Positions 8,686 to 16,138 of a DNA stretch of 64,000 nucleotides are shown one piece after another. Origin of the DNA: Promethearchaeia archaeon (GTDB lineage Archaea > Asgardarchaeota > Lokiarchaeia > Sigyniarchaeales > SOKP01); the NCBI GenBank assembly GCA_029856155.1, contig JAHQWL010000093.1, positions 19,834 through 83,833 of the forward strand, given 5' to 3'. The position numbers and the translations under genes were made by a program. Below the pieces are notes generated by a model, which saw nothing but the letters and a program-made list of their open reading frames with translations, did not search any database and had not been told where the DNA came from. Each line of letters starts with the position of its first letter. Position 1 is the first letter of the stretch.

Positions 8686-9435
8686 TTATTTGATTTTTTT
8701 TATAGAATTAGTTAATAAAGCAATAACATTATTAACATTTTTACCAAATATTTCGAGTATCTCTTCCCATGTAACGGGAGCTTCATCATCTTTCCAGCAG
8801 TCATAATCTGTAGACATAGCAACTGCAGCATAAGGGATACCAGCTTCATTTGCCAAAATTGTCTCAGAAGCGATGCTCATATTAATAACATCTGCGCCCC
8901 ATATTCTAAACATCTCTGATTCTGCTCTTGTTGAAAATCTTGGACCCTCAATAGTAACAACTGTTCCCTTTTCATGATATTTAAGATTAAGTTCTCTTGC
9001 TGTTTCAATAAGGATATTTCTTAACTCTTCTGAGTAAGGGAAAGCCATTGGAGTGTGTTTCATATCTCCAGGAGCAAATTCTTCAAAAAAAGATACTTTC
9101 CTGAGCCTAGTGAAATCAATAAATTGATCAAGAATAACAAAATCACCTCGTCCAATTTGTTCTCTCAAACTTCCGCAAGCTGTTGTTGCCAGTATATGAG
9201 TGCAGCCTTGATCTTTTAATGCTTGTATGTTAGCCCTATAATTTACTTGCGTTGGCGGAATTGTATGCTCTCTTCCATGTCTAGCTATAAGAACCACATC
9301 AATGTCACTAATTTTCCCCAATTTTAGTGAAGAAGTTGGTTTTCCATAGGGTGTATTAATATCAATATTCCTAGCATCCTTTAGAATGTCTGGATTGTCT
9401 AATCCAGAACCACCAATTATTCCTATTTTTACCAT
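8686..9435 (-). CDS. mtnP: S-methyl-5'-thioadenosine phosphorylase
   Basis: The protein has about 249 residues and belongs to the purine nucleoside phosphorylase family, MTAP branch (EC 2.4.2.28). It converts methylthioadenosine and phosphate to adenine and methylthioribose-1-phosphate. Diagnostic segments are IGIIGGSGLDNP at the N terminus, ARHGREHTIPPTQVNYRAN, TTACGSLRE, the EGPRFSTRAE substrate loop and the base-binding STDYDCW, where Asp selects 6-aminopurines. The ATG at 9435 is preferred over an in-frame GTG at 9444 because a GTGA-like Shine-Dalgarno sequence fits the ATG and family members begin at this point. The neighbours, a PfkB kinase and Apt, support adenine salvage. Some archaeal enzymes also act on inosine. 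Confidence 0.92.
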   Translation of the reverse strand: MVKIGIIGGSGLDNPDILKDARNIDINTPYGKPTSSLKLGKISDIDVVLIARHGREHTIPPTQVNYRANIQALKDQGCTHILATTACGSLREQIGRGDFVILDQFIDFTRLRKVSFFEEFAPGDMKHTPMAFPYSEELRNILIETARELNLKYHEKGTVVTIEGPRFSTRAESEMFRIWGADVINMSIASETILANEAGIPYAAVAMSTDYDCWKDDEAPVTWEEILEIFGKNVNNVIALLTNSIKKIK

Positions 9436-9609
9436 TATATTCACTATTTAGAGTTTTTAAATTATAATATTTAAAATTTTATAAATTATTTTTTATAAAA
9501 TATTTTATTTTGATGTTAGAGGGTATTTTCTCCAGCAATAAATTCTAAAAAGTTGTAATTATATATGAATTACTGTAAAATTTATTTCTAAACCTTAATT
9601 TACTTTTTC

Positions 9610-10608
9610 ATGGAAAAAACCAAAGTACTTGTTCTTGGATCACTAGCTTATGATTATATAATGGGTTTCAAAGAAAGTTTTATTAATGCTGTGTCAATTG
9701 ACCATGATAAAGAAGAATATCAAAGTACTGTGACTGCAGACAGTCGATATCAATTTTTTGGAGGAACAGCGGGTAATATTGCTTACAACCTAGGATTATT
9801 AAATTTAGCAAAAGTATCGTTATTAGGCTCAGTAGGAATTGATTTTGAGAGATTAGGGTATAAGGATCATATAAACCAATTTAAAAATATAGATTTACTT
9901 GTTGATGTGTATGATAATTTATTCACGGCAGCTTGTTATATTGTGAATGATATTAAATCAAATCAAATGATCATTTTTCATGGTGGTGCTTTAGACAAAT
10001 GTAAGGACATCAATTTAAAGGAAAAAATTGCACATCCAGAGGATTTTATATACGCAATAAACTCAACCCAGAGTGTAGAAGCTATGACAAATTTTGCTAT
10101 TCAATTAAGTGATTTAAAGATACCATCAATATTTGATCCTGGTCAAGTTACACCACTTTTCCAAAAAGAAAGTCTAATAGAGATACTTAAAAAGTCAGAA
10201 ATTTTAATTGGCAATACTCATGAGATAAAAAAAATTAAGGAGAAATCTGAATTAACTGAAGAGACAATACTTAAACATGTTAAAGCTATTATTAAGACAA
10301 TGGGTCCTAAAGGTTCTGAATTAATCTATACAGATAATAAAGATAAAATTTTTAGGATTCACATCCCCATAGCATCTCCAAAGAAGGTTAAAGATACTAC
10401 TGGTGCGGGTGATGGATACCGTGCAGGAATATTATCAGGATTAACTCTAAATATGACATTATTGGACTCTTGCCGGTTAGGAGCAATAATAGGATCATTT
10501 GTTGTTGAAACTAATGGAGCTCAAACGCAAAAGTTTAATCTTTATAAAGTAAGAGAAAGATTCTTGAAAACTTTTGGTTATCTTCCTCCAGAATTAGAAA
10601 ATATATAA
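9610..10608 (+). CDS. PfkB-family carbohydrate/nucleoside kinase
   Basis: The 332-residue ribokinase-fold protein has the N-terminal GGTAGNIAYNLGLL motif (about residues 51-64) for substrate binding and the C-terminal DTTGAGDGYRAG motif (about 260) with the anion hole and catalytic Asp. Archaeal PfkB members include adenosine/nucleoside kinases and ADP-independent sugar kinases. Placement between MTA phosphorylase (divergent, 174 bp away) and adenine phosphoribosyltransferase (convergent, 51 bp away) makes adenosine or another nucleoside a plausible substrate. That is an inference from context; ribose or another sugar remains possible. No Shine-Dalgarno sequence is seen before the ATG, so the mRNA may be leaderless. 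Confidence 0.8.
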   Translation: MEKTKVLVLGSLAYDYIMGFKESFINAVSIDHDKEEYQSTVTADSRYQFFGGTAGNIAYNLGLLNLAKVSLLGSVGIDFERLGYKDHINQFKNIDLLVDVYDNLFTAACYIVNDIKSNQMIIFHGGALDKCKDINLKEKIAHPEDFIYAINSTQSVEAMTNFAIQLSDLKIPSIFDPGQVTPLFQKESLIEILKKSEILIGNTHEIKKIKEKSELTEETILKHVKAIIKTMGPKGSELIYTDNKDKIFRIHIPIASPKKVKDTTGAGDGYRAGILSGLTLNMTLLDSCRLGAIIGSFVVETNGAQTQKFNLYKVRERFLKTFGYLPPELENI

Positions 10609-10659
10609 AAAAATTAAAGTAATTTAAAATCTCTTTAACTAGGTCAGTTTAAAGTTTCT

Positions 10660-11193
10660 TTACTCTTCAACAGGAATTTTCGTTAGTGAAAGGACATCGT
10701 AACCGATTAATTTATCTCTACCATGTAAACTTCCTGTTAGTTCGATTACAAAAGCTACACCTACTACTTCACCACCTGCTTTTTCTACTAGATTGCATGC
10801 TGCTTTAGCTGTTCCACCAGTTGCTAATAAATCATCGAACACCAATACTTTATCTCCTTTTTCAATTGCATCAGTATGCATTTCAATACTATCTGTTCCA
10901 TATTCAAGTTCATACGTTTCACTTAGGGTATTGTATGGTAATTTCCCCGGTTTTCTAATAAGAACAAATCCAGCACCTAATTGATAGGCTAAAACTCCGC
11001 CCCATACATAACCACGAGCCTCAATAGCAGCTACTTTCGTAATTCCTTTATCTCTATAGTTATTAATAATTCTATCACAAGATTCTTTGAATGGGGTGTG
11101 AGCTTTACATAAAGTTGTGATGTCTTTAAATTGGATTCCTGGTTTTGGCCAGTCTGGAACATTTCTAATATGTTTTAATAGCTTATCTTCCAT
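10660..11193 (-). CDS. apt: Adenine phosphoribosyltransferase
   Basis: The 177-residue protein has the usual Apt length. It contains IRNVPDWPKPGIQFKDITTL at the N terminus, the AIEARGYVWGG loop and the PRPP-binding motif VLVFDDLLATGGTAKA (about residues 116-131). It makes AMP from adenine and PRPP in the cytoplasm (EC 2.4.2.7). Adenine produced by the nearby MTA phosphorylase is the obvious supply. It is transcribed on the minus strand, convergent with the kinase gene. The upstream region contains a 40-bp tandem repeat. Confidence 0.93.
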   Translation of the reverse strand: MEDKLLKHIRNVPDWPKPGIQFKDITTLCKAHTPFKESCDRIINNYRDKGITKVAAIEARGYVWGGVLAYQLGAGFVLIRKPGKLPYNTLSETYELEYGTDSIEMHTDAIEKGDKVLVFDDLLATGGTAKAACNLVEKAGGEVVGVAFVIELTGSLHGRDKLIGYDVLSLTKIPVEE

Positions 11194-11214
11194 TTTTTAT
11201 CCATTCCATTCCAT

Positions 11215-11320
11215 TATTTCTTAAATTGATTTTTATTCATGTATTGTATTTATTTATTTCTTAAATTGATTTTTATTCATGTATTGTATTTATTTATTTC
11301 TTAAAACGATTTTTTTGAAT
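11215..11320. repeat. 40-bp tandem repeat, about 2.6 copies
   Basis: The unit TATTTCTTAAATTGATTTTT (first 20 bp) followed by ATTCATGTATTGTATTTATT occurs at 11215-11254 and identically at 11255-11294. A diverged partial third copy begins at 11295. The repeat sits between the divergent apt and GTPase genes, where it covers likely promoter DNA of both. There are no spacers, so it is not a CRISPR array. Confidence 0.9.
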
Positions 11321-11427
11321 AAACCTTAATTTACTTTTAATAATTAGAAAAAATTAAATAAAAATTAAAGTATAAGAAATATATTAAAGATAAATAAAAA
11401 ATAAATTGTAAATCTGGTTATATTTAA

Positions 11428-12384
11428 ATGAAGATCTTACTTTTTGGGCCAGCTGGAGCAGGCAAGACATCTCTAATGCGAACAACTTGTTTAGGATATA
11501 ACTTTATGAAAGTTTTAAATTTAAAACCGACTAAAGGAGTTTCAAGAGAAAATTTTATCTTTCGTGGTATTATGGAACTTAATGTATGGGATCTTGGCGG
11601 ACAGGAAAGATATATGGAACGGTACTTTTCTGAATCTCAACGTGAACTGATTTTTTCAGAAGCAACTACAGCTGTTTTCATGGTTGATTCTTCAGCAATT
11701 GATCATGAAGTACGTGACATTTTTGATAAATTCTTAAAATATGTATTTGAATTTTCTCCTAAAATCAATATGATCTATGTTTTGTTAAACAAAATTGATT
11801 TACAGGAATCGAAGGAAGATGAATATTATGAAATATTAACAAAAGATCTAGATGGTGGATTAATAAAAAAGCTTTCTTTTACACCAGTCTCTGTAAAAGA
11901 AGGTAGTGCTCAGCATAGATTAATTGAAATTCTTGATTTTGAAATTCAAAAGAATACTCTTTCAATGCAACGATTAGGAAAAATACGTCACTTATTGGAT
12001 GAGCTGAAACTCAATACTTTATCAGAATATCTTTTATTCAATCAACCCGATGGTTTGTTAATTTCCTCTACATTTGGTAAATTTGAATTAAAACCACTAC
12101 AGTTTATGAAATTCGAAATTGGAACTTTAGATTCTAATATTTACACCATTTATCAACAGATTATGGAACTTCAGAATATTTCGAACCTTTCACCATTATC
12201 ATTGTCAACTATTGTTTATGAATCAGATAATTGTTGGATTTTAGTGAAAGAAGTAAGTAATGGGGCCGTTCTAATGGCAGTAACAAGTAACAAACGGCGA
12301 GAAGTTTTTTCCAGTGTAATGAATGCACTGACAGGAGATTCTTTCAAAAATTTAATATTATATTTGAAATCTTCTGAATATTAA
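11428..12384 (+). CDS. Rag/Gtr-like small GTPase fused to a roadblock-like domain
   Basis: The 318-residue protein has an N-terminal Ras-superfamily G domain. The P-loop GPAGAGKTS is at residues 7-15, a switch-I Thr near 35, WDLGGQE at 54-60 and NKID at 121-124. Residues about 190-318 form a second domain with the pattern of roadblock/LC7 folds, including an amphipathic first helix, the DGLLISS strand, and a central helix followed by strands. Eukaryotic Rag/Gtr GTPases of the TORC1 pathway have this order. No lipidation motif or membrane segment is visible. The gene stands alone, divergent from apt. A dimerising regulatory GTPase is a fair inference, with partners unknown. Confidence 0.82.
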   Translation: MKILLFGPAGAGKTSLMRTTCLGYNFMKVLNLKPTKGVSRENFIFRGIMELNVWDLGGQERYMERYFSESQRELIFSEATTAVFMVDSSAIDHEVRDIFDKFLKYVFEFSPKINMIYVLLNKIDLQESKEDEYYEILTKDLDGGLIKKLSFTPVSVKEGSAQHRLIEILDFEIQKNTLSMQRLGKIRHLLDELKLNTLSEYLLFNQPDGLLISSTFGKFELKPLQFMKFEIGTLDSNIYTIYQQIMELQNISNLSPLSLSTIVYESDNCWILVKEVSNGAVLMAVTSNKRREVFSSVMNALTGDSFKNLILYLKSSEY

Positions 12385-12451
12385 TTTTTAAGCTAAAAAA
12401 TAGAAAAATAAAAATTTGATTTTTAGGAAGTTTTTATTTATTTTTATTATA

Positions 12452-13294
12452 CTATTGTTCTTTATCATATAATCCAATTTTAGTTAAAAAATGTTGTTTT
12501 GCATGGTGAGGTCTTCTAATTACTGTATTGTTATATTTCTCAATTTCTCTCGCTTTATCACACATTAAAGCCGCAGTTCTCATCATTTCATGAGCTGCAG
12601 CTAATAATGGTATATATTCAGATCTTTCTTTTAGTTGAAAACAAGCTTTTCCAGTGACCCTAGAAACTGAAGCAGCTAATTCAAAAGCCGCGATTGCTTT
12701 GGCTTTTGCATAGGGATTCGAGAAATTTGCTGCTTCTGAAGCAATGTTTGCATCAATAATGATTTGAGGTAAAGTAGGTGATCTAGATTCAAGCATATCT
12801 AAAATTACTTTATTTAACTCTTCAGCAATTACTTGGAGTGCTCCAGTGATTGCTAGAACTTTCAGTAAATCTGAATTAAATATACTCATTTCAATTTGAT
12901 CAAGGAAAGGTCTACGTGCTCCGATCATACTGTCACAATTTACTAGTATATAACCCATGTTCTTTTCCTTTATTTCTTCTACTGCTTTTTTAGCAGGTGC
13001 GTCAGAAATCACTATAGTTGGAATCTCACCAGCCATTTCTCTAGCAGCTTTCGGCCCAGGTAAAGCAGCATTTGGACTTGACATAATTAATAATTCTGGT
13101 TCAAATTCAAGTAAATTTTTCATGGCATCTATACAATGGTCTGCTGGATGCATTTTTGCCCCAGAAGTTACTTCCCTTACGTTAATTCTCGTAGCTTCTG
13201 CTCTCTCGTCCATTAAAAAAGCTAATAGCAAAGATGAGCCAATGGTCCCATTTTTCAGAATACCTATCTTAAGTATTTTACCTTCTTCGCTCAT
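12452..13294 (-). CDS. mtd: F420-dependent methylenetetrahydromethanopterin dehydrogenase (Mtd)
   Basis: The protein has about 280 residues and is characteristic of Mtd (EC 1.5.98.1). The N terminus reads KIGILKNGTIGSSLL, followed by TSGAKMHPADHC, SSPNAALPGPKAARE and NCDSMIGARRPFLD. It reversibly converts methenyl- to methylene-tetrahydromethanopterin with reduced coenzyme F420 in the cytoplasm, so the organism should make F420. The start is ATG at 13294, placed 6 nt after an AGGTG Shine-Dalgarno sequence. An in-frame GTG at 13303 lies inside that site and is less likely. It is divergent from ftr across 172 bp, and the two are functionally linked. Confidence 0.95.
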   Translation of the reverse strand: MSEEGKILKIGILKNGTIGSSLLLAFLMDERAEATRINVREVTSGAKMHPADHCIDAMKNLLEFEPELLIMSSPNAALPGPKAAREMAGEIPTIVISDAPAKKAVEEIKEKNMGYILVNCDSMIGARRPFLDQIEMSIFNSDLLKVLAITGALQVIAEELNKVILDMLESRSPTLPQIIIDANIASEAANFSNPYAKAKAIAAFELAASVSRVTGKACFQLKERSEYIPLLAAAHEMMRTAALMCDKAREIEKYNNTVIRRPHHAKQHFLTKIGLYDKEQ

Positions 13295-13466
13295 TTTAAA
13301 CACCTAATTTTATAATTTCAAATTATAATATTAAAAATATATAACCTTACAATTTTTCAATGTTTTTATTTTTTTTTTAAAATTTTATATAAAATAGAAT
13401 GCTATAAGATAATACAAATTATAAAAAATTTAATGATTAATTTCGACTTTAAGGGAAGTAAATATA
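13295..13466. promoter_or_regulatory. Shared divergent promoter region of mtd and ftr
   Basis: This 172-bp spacer lies between two divergently transcribed genes of the same pathway and must hold both promoters. A TATA-like stretch (AAAAATATATA, about 13333-13342) is present, but the DNA is so AT-rich that assigning it to either gene is uncertain. Co-regulation is inferred from arrangement only. Confidence 0.35.
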
Positions 13467-14381
13467 ATGGAGATAAATGGTGTAGAGATTGAAAAAAATG
13501 CCTTTTGTGAAGCATTTGGGGCTGTTTTTAGCAGAATTTTAGTAACTGCTAAAAATGAAAAATGGGCTAAAATTGCTGCTCAAATTACAACTGGATATGG
13601 AACCTCCACTATTCATTGTGATGCAGAAGCCGGAATAGATTTATATGTTTCACCAGAAAAAACTCCTGACCACCATCCAGGAGTAATTTTAATGTTCTTT
13701 AAAAACAAAAAAGAAGAAATGAGTAAAGTAGTTATGAATCGCGTAGGACAGTGTGTTTTTACTTGCCCTACCACAGCATGTTTTGACGCCTTAGATATTT
13801 CCTTAGATCCAGAGAAAATATTTGAAATAAAATTAGGAGCAAATTTAAAATTTTTTGGTGATGGGTTTCAAACAAAAGTTGAAGGTAAATATCCTTTCGA
13901 AGCGTGGTCAATTCCAGTTATGGAAGGAGAATTTATAGTTCAAAGTACTGCTAAAGTTGGGAAGGGAATTGCCGGGGGAAACTTTTTGATAATTGGAAAA
14001 GATCAAGACTCTACATTAGAAGCCGCCCAAAAGGCAATAGATGCTGTAAAAGATGTTCCTAATGTAATAGCCCCATTTCCCGGGGGTATAGTACGTTCTG
14101 GTTCGAAGGTTGGCTCAAAGTATAGCTTTCTTAATGCTTCTACCAATGAACCACTCTGTCCAATGCTAAGAGAAAAAATAGACAATTCCCAATTAAGAAA
14201 AGGAGATAATTGCGTCTATGAAATCATTTTTGATGGAGCAACTGAAAAAGCCATTAAAACAGCAATGAAGTTGGGAATTGAAGCAGCAGTTAAAGTTCCA
14301 GGGATAAATCGTATATCTGCAGGGAATTATGGAGGAAATCTTGGTAAGTTTCAGTACAATCTACATGAACTCTTAGGATAA
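13467..14381 (+). CDS. ftr: Formylmethanofuran:tetrahydromethanopterin formyltransferase (Ftr)
   Basis: The 304-residue protein has the length and sequence of archaeal Ftr (EC 2.3.1.101), which moves the formyl group between formylmethanofuran and tetrahydromethanopterin. Recognisable segments are INGVEIEKNAFCEAFG, TGYGTSTIHCDAEAGID, TPDHHPGVILMFF, GQCVFTCPTTACFD and the second half AGGNFLIIG and GGIVRSGSKVGSKYSFL. The ATG at 13467 has a weak GGGAAG site upstream. Position directly opposite mtd links two steps of the C1 branch. Formylmethanofuran dehydrogenase, the step before it, is not in this window. Confidence 0.95.
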   Translation: MEINGVEIEKNAFCEAFGAVFSRILVTAKNEKWAKIAAQITTGYGTSTIHCDAEAGIDLYVSPEKTPDHHPGVILMFFKNKKEEMSKVVMNRVGQCVFTCPTTACFDALDISLDPEKIFEIKLGANLKFFGDGFQTKVEGKYPFEAWSIPVMEGEFIVQSTAKVGKGIAGGNFLIIGKDQDSTLEAAQKAIDAVKDVPNVIAPFPGGIVRSGSKVGSKYSFLNASTNEPLCPMLREKIDNSQLRKGDNCVYEIIFDGATEKAIKTAMKLGIEAAVKVPGINRISAGNYGGNLGKFQYNLHELLG

Positions 14382-14430
14382 GGCAAAAATTAATAATTTT
14401 GAAGAAATAAAAAAATAAAAGTCATTCTAA

Positions 14431-16131
14431 TTATAATTTTCTTTTTATTTTTCGTTTAGGAATTCCCTCTTTTTCCTCATCTTTGTCAAGTTCAAATTCT
14501 TCAATTTCTTTTTCTTCAAGTTCCTCTTTATTTGATTTTGATTTTTCTTTTTTCTTAGGAAATGCCTTTTTAGTAGTTGTTTCTTTCTTTTTATGAATAG
14601 TCTTTTGAGATTCTCTAAATTTAGTCTTGAAATAACCATAAATGATGCCAATACCTGAAAGAATCCCAATACTTAATCCTGCAAAAAACAAAATCCATGG
14701 TAAAAAATTACTTAAAACATCTGGGATAATTGTGATTCCTTGAGGTGCTTTATCGTAGTCATCAATAAGACTTGTAACTGCACCATCTGAATCTACAACA
14801 TAAAGATATACGAACCAAACCCCTGCTATTAAGTCATAAGTCCTGATTGTAATTTCAGTGTTTTGCCCTTTATATTCTCGAGTTATATTAAACCACTCAT
14901 TATTTTTATTTATAAGCGCAACCTTAACATATGAAACTTTTTCTTTATCAGATATATTAAAATTAAAAACCATATTTCTACCATAATATATAGAAATAGC
15001 TTGATTCATACTTAATCCATTTATAGTATAACTATGAATTTCAGGGGCATTGTTCTTCACTGTTAGAAAAGTTTCTTTTGAAAAAGTTGCTCCATGTTGA
15101 TCTCTCACTCTCACTTCAATCTTATATTTCCCAATAGGACTATGTGCTGGAATAATAAAGGTATCGGAAAATAAATTTTCACTATCAAATTCTATTAAAT
15201 TTTGAAGCACTAAAGCACCTTCAGCATCATAAATATACATTGTAGGTACTAGATTTTTGGATAGAGTTTCTATATCAGTGGAATTAAATGAGATTGTACA
15301 TTCCTCTGTTCTAAATATTTCATCAGAAGAAAATTCAATAATTGAGCTAATTATTGGATCATTATTTCTTACGTAAAACGGAAAATAAGCGGTTTCTTCT
15401 CTTCCACTATTTTTATCAGTCATATTTAATTGTATATAATAGAATTGATCTTTGTTAATGAAAGTCTCATTTTTTATCGGAAAAGTAAACTGAACAATTT
15501 TTTTTCCAAGGTCTAATAGATCATTTTGGACAAGTACATCTAAACTATCAACAAGAGTAACATTCCATGTAAAATCATAAGTTGAAAAATTGCTTACTAT
15601 CATTTCAGCATTTAAAAAATCTTCAATATAATATTCAGAACTATTTAGGTTTACTAAATAATTTGTCACAATTGTGAAATTCGTGTAAGTAGTATGTAAA
15701 TTTAATAATGTATTTGTCTCATTGTAAATTAGAAAACTTACATTCTGAAATCCTAACGGTGCATTATATTCGGGCTTATATTCATAGGAGTATTTATCAT
15801 TACCCACAGAATTCATGTTATAATATCTTGTTGAACCATTGCTAAAGGAAATTTGCATTTTTGAGTGGTCCACGTCATCTATTTCAAATGTATCAATAGT
15901 GAAATTGACAGATTCAAACAAACGATAAATAGTTGTAGCATTTTGTTCTATTGTCCATAAAGGTAAAGCGTAATCTGCAATTTCAGGGCTAAAAAGTTCC
16001 TCATTTTGATAATAAATAGAATTTACATCAAGAAATTTTGAATTATTTATTGATATATTCGCAAGACTAAAAAAAGAGCTGAAAAAAATAAAAAGAATTA
16101 GTACTTTTGTTTTATATTGTTTAGTTACCAA
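14431..16131 (-). CDS. Membrane-anchored extracellular protein with beta-sandwich-like repeats and charged tail
   Basis: The 566-residue protein has an N-terminal hydrophobic signal segment (about residues 10-26). A long extracellular part rich in Asn, Ser, Thr and aromatic strands follows, with repeated Ig/cadherin-like beta-sandwich texture (for example TVKNNAPEIHSYTING and TIRTYDLIAGVWFVYLYVVD). One membrane helix (about 476-500) precedes a cytoplasmic tail of about 65 residues made almost wholly of Lys and Glu. Many NxS/T sequons would allow N-glycosylation. Family and function are not recognised. It starts 7 bp after the 931-residue gene ends, so the two are almost surely co-transcribed and may form one surface complex. 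Confidence 0.75.
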   Translation of the reverse strand: MVTKQYKTKVLILFIFFSSFFSLANISINNSKFLDVNSIYYQNEELFSPEIADYALPLWTIEQNATTIYRLFESVNFTIDTFEIDDVDHSKMQISFSNGSTRYYNMNSVGNDKYSYEYKPEYNAPLGFQNVSFLIYNETNTLLNLHTTYTNFTIVTNYLVNLNSSEYYIEDFLNAEMIVSNFSTYDFTWNVTLVDSLDVLVQNDLLDLGKKIVQFTFPIKNETFINKDQFYYIQLNMTDKNSGREETAYFPFYVRNNDPIISSIIEFSSDEIFRTEECTISFNSTDIETLSKNLVPTMYIYDAEGALVLQNLIEFDSENLFSDTFIIPAHSPIGKYKIEVRVRDQHGATFSKETFLTVKNNAPEIHSYTINGLSMNQAISIYYGRNMVFNFNISDKEKVSYVKVALINKNNEWFNITREYKGQNTEITIRTYDLIAGVWFVYLYVVDSDGAVTSLIDDYDKAPQGITIIPDVLSNFLPWILFFAGLSIGILSGIGIIYGYFKTKFRESQKTIHKKKETTTKKAFPKKKEKSKSNKEELEEKEIEEFELDKDEEKEGIPKRKIKRKL

Positions 16132-16138
16132 AATATCA

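Noticed and set aside
11215..11320. Tandem repeat as a possible CRISPR array
   Set aside because: The units are directly adjacent with no spacers, only about 2.6 copies are present, and no cas genes are in the window.
12957..13307. 116-codon plus-strand frame opposite mtd
   Set aside because: It overlaps the conserved Mtd coding sequence completely, and the translation has the low-complexity Ser/Ile/Phe texture of a shadow frame.
4533..14381. Reading the Mch/Mtd/Ftr genes as evidence for methanogenesis
   Set aside because: No methyl-CoM reductase or methyltransferase gene is in the window, and these enzymes also serve non-methanogenic C1 metabolism.
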